Shown: piece after piece, positions 1-8,239 of the stretch | Position numbering within the stretch: the first letter of the stretch is position 1 | How the letters are laid out: every line of letters begins with the position of its first letter | DNA from: Phycisphaerales bacterium UBA1845 | GTDB lineage: Bacteria; Planctomycetota; Phycisphaerae; UBA1845 | Assembly: GCA_002338715.1 (NCBI GenBank) | Contig: DDIR01000085.1 | Span: 18,515 to 43,602 of the forward strand | Direction: 5' to 3' | Length of the DNA: 25,088 nt | Program-made: the position numbers and the translations under genes | The notes under the pieces: model-generated | Told to the model about the DNA's origin: nothing | What the model saw: only the letters and a program-made list of their open reading frames with translations | Database searches by the model: none

Positions 1-2
1 CT

Positions 3-221
3 GGCCAGCCGTTATATACAATGCTGCTGGCCGGTTTGGGGCTTCGAGAGTTTTCGATGGGCCCGCACGACATTCCGGAGGTGAAAAAACTCCTGCGGAT
101 GTGTAAGATCAAACAAATGGAGCGTGTTGCGAAGCGGGCGTTATCATTTGAAACGGAGCGGCAGGTGGTCAACTACCTGCGTGCCCAGACTCGAAAAATA
201 CTTCCGGATGACCCGATTTAG
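3..221 (+). CDS. ptsI: Phosphoenolpyruvate-protein phosphotransferase (PTS enzyme I), C-terminal fragment
   Basis: Only the last 72 codons are in the window; the frame is open from base 3 and ends at TAG 219-221. Enzyme I takes phosphate from PEP and passes it to HPr, in the cytoplasm. The visible part is the end of the PEP-binding TIM barrel: a GLGLREFSMGPHDIPEVKK segment matches the conserved 'LGLDEFSMSP-x-IP-x-VK' element that closes PtsI proteins, followed by the usual amphipathic C-terminal helix. The gene is read in the same direction as the DUF2344 and RNase E genes, 112 bases upstream of the former. Many planctomycetes keep a reduced, apparently regulatory PTS; that is general knowledge and cannot be tested here. 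The active-site His lies outside the window. Another PEP-utilising enzyme is less likely because the EFSM motif fits PtsI best. Confidence 0.85.
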   Translation, partial: GQPLYTMLLAGLGLREFSMGPHDIPEVKKLLRMCKIKQMERVAKRALSFETERQVVNYLRAQTRKILPDDPI

Positions 222-223
222 GC

Positions 224-276
224 GACCGCCTGCAGTCGGGGGGAATCTGGATAGGCAGAAAATTGTAAAGGCGGTC
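224..276. repeat. Inverted repeat between ptsI and the DUF2344 gene
   Basis: The arms GACCGCCT (224-231) and AGGCGGTC (269-276) are perfect 8-base complements separated by 37 bases, starting three bases after the ptsI stop. No T-run follows, so it does not look like an intrinsic terminator. It could be a processing or attenuation structure in the ptsI-DUF2344 mRNA. It may also be chance. Confidence 0.35.
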
Positions 277-333
277 TGAGCGCGTGCTTGAGACCGGCAG
301 AAAGAATTCAGCAGTTGGGATGTTTGGGAAGTA

Positions 334-1056
334 TTGCTGGCAGGGTGTTTTTTGGAAGGACAAGTACAGGACGCACGAAGAGTTCGATACCTCGTCGATT
401 TTTCAGTCGATGGCGATATCCGGTATTTGGCGCACAACGACATGGTGCGCATGTTCAGCAAGGCCTGTGCCCGCGCTGAATTACCGTTGAGCTTTTCTGA
501 AGGGTTTAACCCCCGTGTCCGATTGACCCTGCCCTTCCCCAGACCGGTTGGTCAACGGTCCGACGCAGAGCGTTTGCAGCTTGATCTTTCTCATCAGTTC
601 GATACGGGCGAACTGGTGGACAGGCTGAACGAGCAAATGCCAAGCGGTGTTCGGGCTTTCGCAGCGATTTCGGCTGACCCTTCCCAACCGTGTCGTCCGT
701 GCAGCGTGACGTACGAGGTCGATGTAACCGGCTTGGACGCCAATGCATCAGATCCGACGCCGCTCGCCCAGCGCATCGAATCATTTCTGTCTTCTCCAGT
801 GATTGAGATTTCACGCGTGCGCCACCGAGACGGTCGCGTCAAAACGGTGGACATCAGGCCCTTTGTGGACGGGTTGAGTGTTGTGGAAAACAACATTCGC
901 ATGTCCATCTTGGTAACTCAGTCTGATGGCGGTCTGACCACACCCGCAGAGGTGTGCCAGGCCCTTGGCATGGATGCCGACGTGATCAACCATCGGGTCC
1001 GTCGCGTGAAAATCTTATGGTTCAGCAATCCGAAAAAGCAGAAGGCAACGCCTTAG
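334..1056 (+). CDS. DUF2344 (TIGR03936 family) radical-SAM-linked protein
   Basis: This 240-residue protein matches the DUF2344 family. The N-terminal signature is clear: R-Y-L-V-D-F-S-x-D-G-D-I-R-Y-L-A-H-N-D (about residues 19-37), then an A-R-A-E-L-P-L-S-F-S-E-G-F-N-P-R segment, as in 'RRAGLPVAYSEGFNPRP'. Family members are usually encoded beside, or fused to, a B12-binding radical SAM protein and often just upstream of RNase G/E, which is the case here. The biochemical role is unknown; an RNA-modification role has been suggested from context. No radical SAM gene is visible; the immediate upstream neighbour is ptsI. The start is uncertain: I use TTG at 334, but TTG at 352 would also keep the whole family domain, and neither has a strong ribosome-binding site. 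The 3' end overlaps the RNase E start by 40 bases, suggesting translational coupling. Confidence 0.8.
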   Translation: MLAGCFLEGQVQDARRVRYLVDFSVDGDIRYLAHNDMVRMFSKACARAELPLSFSEGFNPRVRLTLPFPRPVGQRSDAERLQLDLSHQFDTGELVDRLNEQMPSGVRAFAAISADPSQPCRPCSVTYEVDVTGLDANASDPTPLAQRIESFLSSPVIEISRVRHRDGRVKTVDIRPFVDGLSVVENNIRMSILVTQSDGGLTTPAEVCQALGMDADVINHRVRRVKILWFSNPKKQKATP

Positions 1057-3920
1057 GCACCGAAACAAAAAAGTCGCCCAAGAAGCGAACAGCCCCGAAG
1101 CGCAAAAAGAAGAGTACGTCAACTGCAGCCGCGTCGAAGACAACCGCGCGCCGTCAGCGCGTGAAGCGAAAGGGGCCCGCAAGCCAAAGCGCTTCCGATG
1201 CGGCGAGTCCCCCACCAGAAGAGCCCGCCACCATTGTGGTCAAGGACGAGGCCAAAAGCGCAACCGCCCCTCAGGCAGAAGCGAAGGCCAATCCCGATTC
1301 AGCCGTCGCGGAAAAATCAGACAAGCCGGCAAGTTCTCCCAGAACGTTGAAGCGTCCAAAACCGCGCAAGCCGTCAGCCGTCAGTTCCGAGTCCGGGATC
1401 GATGGAATTGCACGCAAGAATACGGCGCGCCGAAAGAAACCGGTTTCGCGGACGACAGGCGAATCGGGCCCTGTTCCCGATGCTCCCGTAGCTGCAAGCG
1501 TTGACACGGCGGCTTCCCCATCCAATCGCAATGCGGTTCCGATTCAGAAGACCAAAGAACCATTTGGAGCTGGCATCGTTCGCAGTTCCCCACCGGCGGC
1601 GGCCACCGCGCCTGGAACTGGTTCGGGTACTCAAACGTCCTCAGGGCAGCAAGTCACCGCAAAAGCACCGTCCTCCGATTCGGATTCGTCGGCTGCAAGA
1701 ACGGCACCCGCGGCATCTGTCGAGGGCGGCGACAACAAGCCGGGTAAACCCAAAGGACGTCGTTCCCGTGGTGGAAAAGCCAAACGAAAGAAAACGACAG
1801 CCGCAGCCGAAGCGCCAAAGACCGACGCTCCCAAAACCGAAACACGCGACGCCAATGCCAGTGAAATCGCACCCGCCGTTGCACCCGAGACGTCTGCACA
1901 GGTGCCCGCAACCGCTGGATTGGCTGAGCATGCCGGCGAAACGGAAGAGGAAAGAAAAGCGAGGATCGTCCTTAAGCGGCGTCCCGTGCGTCGGGCACGG
2001 CGTTCGAAGTCTCGCCTGAAGGCAGAGGCGGCTGGCGATGCGAAATCGCCTGCCGCAACGACCTCGGGGACGCCGAATGCGGGACCGACAAATCCCGCGC
2101 CCGCGACGGCAAAAGCTGAGACGCCGACCGCGACTCCAAAGAATGAGATCGCTCAAACCGCGAAAGACGGGACTACCGAAGGTGCGTCGGGTTCAGAAGA
2201 CCTTCCCAGAAAAAGCACATCCACGCGCAACCGCAGACGAAGACGCGGGCAGGGAAAATCCGCAAAGAAACCCGAAACCGAAGTGGTCGTTGAACCTCTG
2301 ATCGATGACGACGATGATGCCGCGCTCGTCGAGATTTCCGACGACATCGCGGTGATCACCGATGACAGCCCCAAAGAAAAGGTTCAAAGCCAAGGCCGGG
2401 AGATGATCATCAACTCCACGGCTGGCGCTGAATGCCGCATCGCAATTCTACACGCGGGCCGGTTGGAAGAGATTTACATCGAACGCCAAAGCTCCGCGTC
2501 GCACGTGGGCAACATTTACAAAGGCAAGATCACCAACGTCGAGTCGAGCATCCAAGCGGCTTTTGTCGACTTTGGTCTTGCGAAGAATGGATTCCTCCAT
2601 ATCTCCGACGTGCTCCCCAAGTATTTCCCCAACAAAGCCGACGCAACCGAAGATGTCGGTAAGAAAGTCCCGCGCCGCGATCGCCCGCCGATTCAAAAAT
2701 GCTTCCGCCGCGGTGACGAGGTCATCGTGCAGGTTGCAAAAGAAGGCGTGGGAACGAAGGGACCGACGCTGACGACTTACCTGTCGATCCCCGGGCGCTT
2801 CGTCGTAATGATGCCGGGCATGAGCAAACTGGGTGTGTCGCGCCGCATCGAAGATGATGCCGACCGCAAGGCAATGCGCGATCTCTTGGGTCAGCTTTCG
2901 ATGCCCGATGGCATGGGATTCATCCTGCGGACGGCTGGCTTGAATCGCAACAAGCGCGAGTTGCAAAGCGACCTGAACTATCTGAACCGTTTGTGGAAGA
3001 CGGTGCAGAAGCGGATCAAATCGCAGGCCACTCCGTGCGAACTGTATCAGGAGTCCGACCTCGTCATCCGCACGATTCGCGACGTGTATTCGAGCGATTT
3101 CAACCGCATCGTGGTGGACGATCCCAAGGTCGCAATGAAGGCGAAGGACTTTCTGCGCATTGCCATGCCGCGCACACAGGGTGCGGTTGTCGCCTATCAA
3201 AGGCACGAACCGATCTTCCATCATTACGGCATCGAGCAGGAAATTCAGCGCATCTACTCGCGTCACGTACCACTGCCTTCGGGAGGTTCGATCGTCATCG
3301 ATTCAACCGAAGCGATGGTGGCCATTGACGTAAACAGCGGCAAGTACCGCGATCAAAACGACGCGGAAGAAACGGCCTACCGCATCAATATTGAAGCCGC
3401 AGAAGAGATTGCCCGTCAATTGCGACTTCGCGATTTGGGCGGCTTGGTGGTTTGCGACTTCATTGATATGCGTCAGGATCGCCACAAGCGCGCCGTCGAA
3501 AAAGCGCTGCGCGATGCGCTCAAGTCACACAAAGAACGCGCCCGCATCCTGCGCATGAGTAAGTTCGGTCTGATTGAGATGACCCGCCAACGCCAAGGGC
3601 CTTCGATTAAGCGCAGCGTTTTCGTCGATTGTCGCCACTGCTCTGGAAGCGGGCTCGTCAAGACGGCTGAGTCCATGTCGCTCGAAGTGCTGCGGATTCT
3701 GCAATTGCTGATTCATCGAAACGATGTCGCACAGGTGGCGGTCTCGGTCGCCCCCGATGTGTGCGCACTCGTATTGAACCAGCAGCGCGCGTTCCTCCAT
3801 CACCTCGAATCGAAAACGAATAAGACGATTTCGATTTTGCCCGATCCGACGTTCACGAACGATCAGGTTTCGTACAAGTGCGTCGATGATCGCGGCATGC
3901 CATTGCGAATCGAAGTTTAG
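1017..3920 (+). CDS. rne: Ribonuclease E/G family endoribonuclease with long N-terminal disordered extension
   Basis: RNase E/G makes single-strand endonucleolytic cuts in mRNA turnover and rRNA processing. From ATG 1017 the protein has 967 residues. Residues 1-462 are low-complexity and rich in Lys, Ala, Pro, Thr and Ser, with several Arg/Lys clusters. The catalytic core starts near residue 463 (MIINSTAGAECRIA). An S1 domain follows at about 503-593 (IYKGKITNVESSIQAAFVDF), then the 5'-sensor region, and DNase-I-like motifs with Mg-binding D771 (AIDVNSG) and D814 (CDFIDM). C872 and C875 form the Zn-link (CRHC). The D771-D814-C872 spacing of 43 and 58 equals E. coli D303-D346-C404. The core is about 505 residues, so there is no E. 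coli-like C-terminal degradosome scaffold. The reading frame is open from 954, but ATG 1017 is preferred because it shortens the overlap with DUF2344. Whether it acts as RNase E or RNase G cannot be decided from sequence. Confidence 0.93.
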   Translation: MVQQSEKAEGNALGTETKKSPKKRTAPKRKKKSTSTAAASKTTARRQRVKRKGPASQSASDAASPPPEEPATIVVKDEAKSATAPQAEAKANPDSAVAEKSDKPASSPRTLKRPKPRKPSAVSSESGIDGIARKNTARRKKPVSRTTGESGPVPDAPVAASVDTAASPSNRNAVPIQKTKEPFGAGIVRSSPPAAATAPGTGSGTQTSSGQQVTAKAPSSDSDSSAARTAPAASVEGGDNKPGKPKGRRSRGGKAKRKKTTAAAEAPKTDAPKTETRDANASEIAPAVAPETSAQVPATAGLAEHAGETEEERKARIVLKRRPVRRARRSKSRLKAEAAGDAKSPAATTSGTPNAGPTNPAPATAKAETPTATPKNEIAQTAKDGTTEGASGSEDLPRKSTSTRNRRRRRGQGKSAKKPETEVVVEPLIDDDDDAALVEISDDIAVITDDSPKEKVQSQGREMIINSTAGAECRIAILHAGRLEEIYIERQSSASHVGNIYKGKITNVESSIQAAFVDFGLAKNGFLHISDVLPKYFPNKADATEDVGKKVPRRDRPPIQKCFRRGDEVIVQVAKEGVGTKGPTLTTYLSIPGRFVVMMPGMSKLGVSRRIEDDADRKAMRDLLGQLSMPDGMGFILRTAGLNRNKRELQSDLNYLNRLWKTVQKRIKSQATPCELYQESDLVIRTIRDVYSSDFNRIVVDDPKVAMKAKDFLRIAMPRTQGAVVAYQRHEPIFHHYGIEQEIQRIYSRHVPLPSGGSIVIDSTEAMVAIDVNSGKYRDQNDAEETAYRINIEAAEEIARQLRLRDLGGLVVCDFIDMRQDRHKRAVEKALRDALKSHKERARILRMSKFGLIEMTRQRQGPSIKRSVFVDCRHCSGSGLVKTAESMSLEVLRILQLLIHRNDVAQVAVSVAPDVCALVLNQQRAFLHHLESKTNKTISILPDPTFTNDQVSYKCVDDRGMPLRIEV

Positions 3921-3955
3921 TCGGCTTAGGTTTCGCCCGTTCTTGTGCGTGGATT

Positions 3956-3991
3956 CCGGCATCAACATGCCGGCTGTTGCGCTTTGCGCAA
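3956..3991. terminator. Two consecutive hairpins after the RNase E gene
   Basis: CCGGCAT-CAAC-ATGCCGG (3956-3973) is a perfect 7-bp stem. TTGCGC-TTT-GCGCAA (3977-3991) is a perfect 6-bp stem three bases further on. They lie 35 bases after the rne stop. No T-tract follows either, so termination would need Rho or the structures could instead protect the 3' end. I am confident of the hairpins but not of the function. Confidence 0.4.
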
Positions 3992-3998
3992 TGGGCGA

Positions 3999-4027
3999 TT
4001 GTATCACAATTCTTCGGTTGATAGACT
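3999..4027 (+). promoter_or_regulatory. Weak candidate sigma70-type promoter for the 4077 gene
   Basis: TTGTAT (3999-4004), a 17-base spacer, then TAGACT (4022-4027) sits about 50 bases before the ATG at 4077. The match is 3/6 at -35 and 4/6 at -10. Its position between the rne hairpins and a good ribosome-binding site is sensible, but the match alone is weak. Confidence 0.2.
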
Positions 4028-4076
4028 GAATGGTCAGCGGGCCCGTCTGACGCACTGACTCCGGAGGAATGCACCC

Positions 4077-5921
4077 ATGCCTTGCGCGAACGATCAATCC
4101 CACGCTGCACGTTCATCGCGAAAACTGCTCACTCAGTTTGCAATCGTCTCTTTCAGTTTGACCGCATCGTCGCTGGCGTTGGCGGCGCCCATCAACGTCA
4201 TTCACTCGACGATTCCCGGACACGCAACGGCGCAAATCCCCGGACGCCTTGGCGAAGAGTTTGTTAAGTTCTGGCGCCCCTACCGCAGCCCTAACGGTTT
4301 GTATTGGGGCTTGAAAGCCAACGCCGATTTCTTCGACGATGGTCAACTGGTCCTGCTTGGCGATGCAGTCGGCAACACGCAGGTGATCATCCTTGACGGC
4401 GACGCGGCTTCCTGGGCGCCTGGCGAAATTGTGACCAACGTCGATCATCAAGTTGGACTGAATGATGACGGCGAGATCGTCTTCGGTGTCAACACCGACA
4501 ACAATGCCGGCAACGACGAATTCATCATGCGATGGGACGGCGCGTTTCATGTCGTCGTTAACGAGGGCGACGCTGTCCCAGGACTCGCCGGCGTGACCTT
4601 TGCCGACTCGATGCTCGATACCCACATTCTCGCCGATGGCACCGTGTGCTTTCGGGCGATCAACTGCGACGGACTTCCTTCCGACAGCGACACGTTACTG
4701 ATTCGCGGCAACTCGGTGCTCGTTCGCGAACAAACGACCATACCAGCCGGACAAGCCGCGGGCGGTACGCAAGGTTGGGACTTTTTCGAATTTGACGGGT
4801 TCTATCACAGCTACGATGGACTCAATCATCTGATCTTCGGCGATCTCGAAGGCGACACCGCAACCGATGGCGTCGTGGTGGTCAACGGCAACGTGGTGAT
4901 CCAGGAAGGCTACCCCATCCCCCCGCTCGTTATTCCGGTCGGCAGCGGATTCACCGGACTCCGCGAAGCTCGGATGGAATCCAACGGCGATTGGTTCGTC
5001 CGCGGCGGGAACAGTGACGGCCGCGACTTTGTCGTTCGCAATGGATCACTGCTTGCACTCACCAACGACCCGGTGATTCCCGCTTCAAGCGAACACTTCG
5101 ACGACACACCACCATTTACCGAAACCTTCTTCATGCAAGCCGGCAATAACCTCGGGCAATATGTCGTCGGCGGGACCACCGACCTAGCCGACACCAATCG
5201 CGACGCGGTGGTTGTCTTAAACGGGACCGACGTCATCGTTCGTGAAGGGGATCGCGTGGACCTCAATGGCAACGGTTTGGACGATGACGATGCGTTCATC
5301 TCAGTGTTCGACAACGATCAATCGTTCCTGACCGACAACCGGTTGGTGTTTACCGCGACCTTGCGAAACGGCGCCGGTACGGAGATTGGCCAGGCGATCA
5401 TGCAAACATGCCTCGCCGCATCGGTTGGCGATTTGAACGGTGACTGCGAAGTGAACGCACTCGACTTCCCCGCGATCGCCGACTGCCTTACCGGACCGAG
5501 CGGCGGCATCTTGGGCGGGTGTGATCCAGCCAACCTCGATGCCGACGGTGATGTCGATCTTGCCGATGCGGCAATCTTCATCGAAGCTGTTCAACCTCCG
5601 CTCAACGTCGAAGTCGATGCCGGCACGCTGGCATCCGCCATCGCCAGCACCGGCAGCTACTTTAGCAATGGTAATGATCTAGCCGGTTCGATCACTGCAA
5701 CGGGCATCAACCCGTCCGCGCTCGACATCGCCTGGACCGTCACCGCAAGCCCGCCCGGCAGCGGAACGGTCACGGTGTTCGACCCGGATCAAGTCAATTC
5801 GCAATTCGTCATCGCCGCCCCATCCGTCGCGGGCGAATACCGATTTCGGCTGACAGTGTCGAATGACAATCCACCGATTGAAGTCAGCGATACGGTGATT
5901 TTGACTTTGACCGGCCCTTAG
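4077..5921 (+). CDS. Secreted repeat protein (DUF7453-like) with dockerin-like segment and C-terminal Ig/PKD-like domain
   Basis: This 614-residue protein is probably exported. A basic N-region (R12, R15, K16) precedes a hydrophobic stretch and a likely signal-peptidase site after A36 or A37 (LALAA). The body holds loosely repeated blocks of the 'NDDGxIVFxxN...VxxEGDxVP' type, as in DUF7453-like proteins of planctomycetes. Residues 452-463 and 488-497 carry two Ca-binding-loop-like motifs (DLNGDCEVNALD, DADGDVDLAD) forming a dockerin-like module. About 110 residues with Ig/PKD-like beta-strand character follow and end the protein. GGAGG at 4063-4067, nine bases before the ATG, supports this start over the out-of-frame ATG at 4069. 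No catalytic motif was recognised, so a surface or structural role is only a guess. Confidence 0.75.
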   Translation: MPCANDQSHAARSSRKLLTQFAIVSFSLTASSLALAAPINVIHSTIPGHATAQIPGRLGEEFVKFWRPYRSPNGLYWGLKANADFFDDGQLVLLGDAVGNTQVIILDGDAASWAPGEIVTNVDHQVGLNDDGEIVFGVNTDNNAGNDEFIMRWDGAFHVVVNEGDAVPGLAGVTFADSMLDTHILADGTVCFRAINCDGLPSDSDTLLIRGNSVLVREQTTIPAGQAAGGTQGWDFFEFDGFYHSYDGLNHLIFGDLEGDTATDGVVVVNGNVVIQEGYPIPPLVIPVGSGFTGLREARMESNGDWFVRGGNSDGRDFVVRNGSLLALTNDPVIPASSEHFDDTPPFTETFFMQAGNNLGQYVVGGTTDLADTNRDAVVVLNGTDVIVREGDRVDLNGNGLDDDDAFISVFDNDQSFLTDNRLVFTATLRNGAGTEIGQAIMQTCLAASVGDLNGDCEVNALDFPAIADCLTGPSGGILGGCDPANLDADGDVDLADAAIFIEAVQPPLNVEVDAGTLASAIASTGSYFSNGNDLAGSITATGINPSALDIAWTVTASPPGSGTVTVFDPDQVNSQFVIAAPSVAGEYRFRLTVSNDNPPIEVSDTVILTLTGP

Positions 5922-5930
5922 AGAGTTTCA

Positions 5931-6329
5931 ATGAGAGCCACGACAAGGCGAAGTTTATGGCAACTTTTCGTTCGATTCTTCATCGCTGCATTGGTCGCGT
6001 TTGCATGTTACCAACTCACTGCAGTGCCGTTGTCACAAAAGCTTGCTGAACTGGGACTGGTCGAGACAGTTGCCAACACAATGCCAATTAGGCAAACGCG
6101 ACCGAGCTTGATCGCAAGTGTACTCCTTGATTTTGTTGCGCCCATTGGAGGTTTCGCAGCGTTTTCGGCCTTGGCTATCTTGGCTGCTCAGTTCATTGCA
6201 ACAGCACTGCTCCTTCCACTCATCTTTCGGCGTGCGTGGGGCCGGCCTCGATTGTGGATTCGTTGTAATCGGGTGATCGCTCGAATTCCGTATTTGCTCG
6301 GCATCGCTCTTGTCCTGCTGTGCCTCTAA
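5931..6329 (+). CDS. Small multi-pass membrane protein, unknown function
   Basis: This 132-residue ORF starts nine bases after the preceding stop. It begins with a basic N-terminus (RATTRR), then shows hydrophobic segments at about residues 10-30, 59-99 (long enough for two helices) and 116-132. Arg clusters at about 100-115 (RRAWGRPR, RCNR) fit the positive-inside rule for a cytoplasmic loop. No family was recognised. It is followed 12 bases later by a small zinc-ribbon membrane protein, and the two may form a unit. This stretch looks more A/T-rich than its neighbours. There is no strong ribosome-binding site, so the start is tentative. A 147-codon antisense frame over the same DNA is judged a shadow. 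Confidence 0.55.
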   Translation: MRATTRRSLWQLFVRFFIAALVAFACYQLTAVPLSQKLAELGLVETVANTMPIRQTRPSLIASVLLDFVAPIGGFAAFSALAILAAQFIATALLLPLIFRRAWGRPRLWIRCNRVIARIPYLLGIALVLLCL

Positions 6330-6341
6330 TTTGGTGATCGC

Positions 6342-6521
6342 ATGTACTATGTTGGGACCATTCTCGGCATCGTGCTCACTGTTGTTGGTCATTTCGTTTT
6401 TGTAAAGAAGCAGATCAAGGCAAGAGCAATGGCAATCGTTCCACTTTGCAGTCACTGCAAATTCAACCTGAGTCAAAGTGACTCAAGTCGATGCCCTGAG
6501 TGTGGTGCAGAATTCGGATAA
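6342..6521 (+). CDS. 59-residue membrane-anchored zinc-ribbon protein
   Basis: This short gene runs from ATG 6342 to TAA 6519-6521. Its first 21 residues are a hydrophobic helix (MYYVGTILGIVLTVVGHFVF) followed by the basic KKQIKAR. The rest is a compact zinc ribbon: C36-x2-C39 (CSHC) and C51-x2-C54 (CPECG), with FNLS between and EFG at the end. This closely resembles the 'CxxCxYNLxGLxxxxCPECGxxF' ribbons attached to membrane helices in many planctomycete proteins. It lies 12 bases after the small membrane protein ending at 6329 and is convergent with the plsC gene. The clear helix-plus-ribbon architecture argues for a real gene despite its length. The role is unknown. Confidence 0.65.
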   Translation: MYYVGTILGIVLTVVGHFVFVKKQIKARAMAIVPLCSHCKFNLSQSDSSRCPECGAEFG

Positions 6522-6572
6522 CTGTGAACTGAGTAGCCCGACGAATCTAACTTCCGGAGTTCTTTGAATAGA

Positions 6573-7340
6573 TCATTGAAATTCCGGATCGGGCGGTGGG
6601 TCGATCGGGTGGGCGATCAGTTCGGCGTGGACTGGGCCGGCTACGATTTCTCTTACCTTGTCGCGGATCGCGGGGATGTCTTCGCGATTGACGTTGTCCA
6701 TTTCGATCGGGTCGTGGACGTGGACACAGATGCGCGACGGGCGGATCATCCAATCGCCTTTGCGCTTGAGTTGAAACGCACCGACGAGGCTCATCGGCAG
6801 GATTGGGTATTTGAATTTCTGGGCCATCACGAAAATGCCGTCGTTGAACTCGCCGACTTTGCCGTTGCGCGTGCGGGTTCCTTCGGGCAGAACCATCAGG
6901 TTGATGCCGCGATCGAGCGTTTCCTTGGTGAGTCGAAAGACTTTGCGCACATTGGCCGTGTTTTTGTCGACCGCGACCGGTACATTGCCATAAACCTTCA
7001 TGAAAAGGCCATACATTGGAATCTTAAAATGCGATTCCAATTCCATCCCGCATGCAAACTTTCTAGTCGCAAGGTAGATCACGAACGGGTCGAGAATATT
7101 AACGTGGTTGGTGACGATGATGTACGTCCGCTTGGGGTCGTAGTTGGCCACGTCGTACACGCGATAGCTTGCCCCTGTGCCCAGCAAAAGCAAACGCGAA
7201 AAAAACCGCACGAAGCGATCGGTGCGTGGCGGACCGACAATCTTCGCGAGCGTGATCAGAATAGTCACGCTGAAGAAGAAAATCGGACCGAGCATCGCCC
7301 ACACGATCAAACTACGAATCACCAGATAAGCATTTCTCAT
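6573..7340 (-). CDS. PlsC-type 1-acyl-glycerol-phosphate acyltransferase
   Basis: This is the last gene of the nine-gene operon. PlsC-family enzymes transfer an acyl group from acyl-CoA or acyl-ACP to a lysophospholipid-type acceptor at the membrane. From ATG 7340 it has 255 residues, normal for the family. Two hydrophobic stretches occupy about residues 5-32. The catalytic N-H-x4-D motif is N78-H79...D84, and the acceptor-binding E-G-T-R is 153-156, followed by a NGKVGEFNDG segment in place of the usual 'F..G'. The ATG overlaps the TGA of the lipid kinase (ATGA at 7340-7337), which favours this start over a TTG two codons upstream. The adjacent lipid kinase suggests that the phosphorylated product of one step is acylated by the other. 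The native acceptor could be unusual rather than lysophosphatidate. Confidence 0.88.
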   Translation of the reverse strand: MRNAYLVIRSLIVWAMLGPIFFFSVTILITLAKIVGPPRTDRFVRFFSRLLLLGTGASYRVYDVANYDPKRTYIIVTNHVNILDPFVIYLATRKFACGMELESHFKIPMYGLFMKVYGNVPVAVDKNTANVRKVFRLTKETLDRGINLMVLPEGTRTRNGKVGEFNDGIFVMAQKFKYPILPMSLVGAFQLKRKGDWMIRPSRICVHVHDPIEMDNVNREDIPAIRDKVREIVAGPVHAELIAHPIDPPPDPEFQ

Positions 7341-8239
7341 ACGCAAACTTCCAATGCACCGGGCAGAACGTCCAGCGCCTCACATCGAATTCGAATCACT
7401 TCGCCATCCACCATCACGTCAATCGCATCATCCAAGTCAAACTCAAACCGGCTCGCCCGGCGAACCTCAGCCAGTGGATGCTTGACGTGGGTGCCGTCGT
7501 AGATGCGCTTGAGTTGCCCCAGTGCACCAAGGCGTCCGATCGGGCCCCAGCGAACAAACTCGACCTGTCCGTCCGTTGGATCGGCGTCCGGGGCGATCAT
7601 CATCGTACCGCCGGTGAACTTGCTGTTGTTAAACGACAGGAACAGGCACTTGCGATCGTCGGTTTGGCTTTCACCATTGATCCGAAGCGGAAATCTCCGC
7701 CGCTCGTGCTTCAGCAGGCACACCAAAACACCCGCAAGGTAGCCCGCCGGTCCGAAGCGTTTGAACCTTCGATTGGTTACAGCCGCTGCGTTGGCTGCGA
7801 GTCCGATACTCAGCAGGTTGATGTAGTAAATCGTTCCGCGATCGTGTTTCATTCGCATCACATCGCACGCCCGAACGCGGTCCGCGAGCAGCGATTCAAT
7901 CGCATACGCTGCACCATCATTCGAAAAATCGCGAAGGAATGAATTACCGGTCCCCAAAGGCAAGAGCGCCAAGCGCGGTTTCGGTCCATCGAGCGCTTCG
8001 GGAAACAAACCGTTGACGATTTCGTACGATGTGCCATCGCCACCGACGGCCATGAAGCTTGTGCGGCCTTTGGCGTACTCAGCGCGGACGATTTCGGTGG
8101 CGTGCCCGCGGGCTTTGGTTTCGGCGACGTCGATCTTGATGCCTTTGGCTCGCAGGTCGGCGATGACGGCGTCGGCTTGTTTGCCGCATCGCTTACCGCC
8201 TGCCGCCCGATTGACCACAGCCAGGAACGTGCGACTCAC
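7337..8239 (-). CDS. Diacylglycerol kinase family lipid kinase (YegS/BmrU/DagK-like)
   Basis: This 300-residue protein belongs to the DAGK catalytic-domain family, which phosphorylates a lipid hydroxyl (diacylglycerol, sphingoid base, ceramide or related) with ATP. The N-terminal domain starts with a [10 protein letters not shown] loop, and the nucleotide-binding G-G-D-G-T motif is at residues 66-70. A second conserved block, [14 protein letters not shown], matches 'P.GTaNdfAR' apart from the usual N-D, which here reads N-S. The C-terminal beta-sandwich holds a DGQVEFV element and closes with an MVDGE segment, as in DagK/YegS. The start is GTG 8239, giving a GTGA overlap with the preceding ligase stop, and the gene ends in an ATGA overlap with plsC. 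Sequence does not reveal the acceptor. The operon context suggests a product of the upstream reductases or ligases. Confidence 0.88.
   Translation of the reverse strand: MSRTFLAVVNRAAGGKRCGKQADAVIADLRAKGIKIDVAETKARGHATEIVRAEYAKGRTSFMAVGGDGTSYEIVNGLFPEALDGPKPRLALLPLGTGNSFLRDFSNDGAAYAIESLLADRVRACDVMRMKHDRGTIYYINLLSIGLAANAAAVTNRRFKRFGPAGYLAGVLVCLLKHERRRFPLRINGESQTDDRKCLFLSFNNSKFTGGTMMIAPDADPTDGQVEFVRWGPIGRLGALGQLKRIYDGTHVKHPLAEVRRASRFEFDLDDAIDVMVDGEVIRIRCEALDVLPGALEVCV

Noticed and set aside
954..1016. Upstream start of the RNase E frame at 954
   Set aside because: It would overlap DUF2344 by about 100 bases and adds residues unlike the Lys/Ala-rich extension; ATG 1017 is simpler.
1017..2402. 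Low-complexity Lys/Ala/Pro tract as a tandem DNA repeat
   Set aside because: The bias is at the amino-acid level with no fixed repeat period visible in the DNA.
2448..3266. 272-codon minus-strand frame inside the RNase E gene
   Set aside because: It lies opposite the most conserved part of the RNase E core, whose spacing matches E. coli exactly.
6564..7502. 312-codon open frame on the plus strand across plsC and the lipid kinase
   Set aside because: It is the reverse frame of two genes with clear catalytic motifs; its translation has no recognisable domain and a charged, low-order composition.
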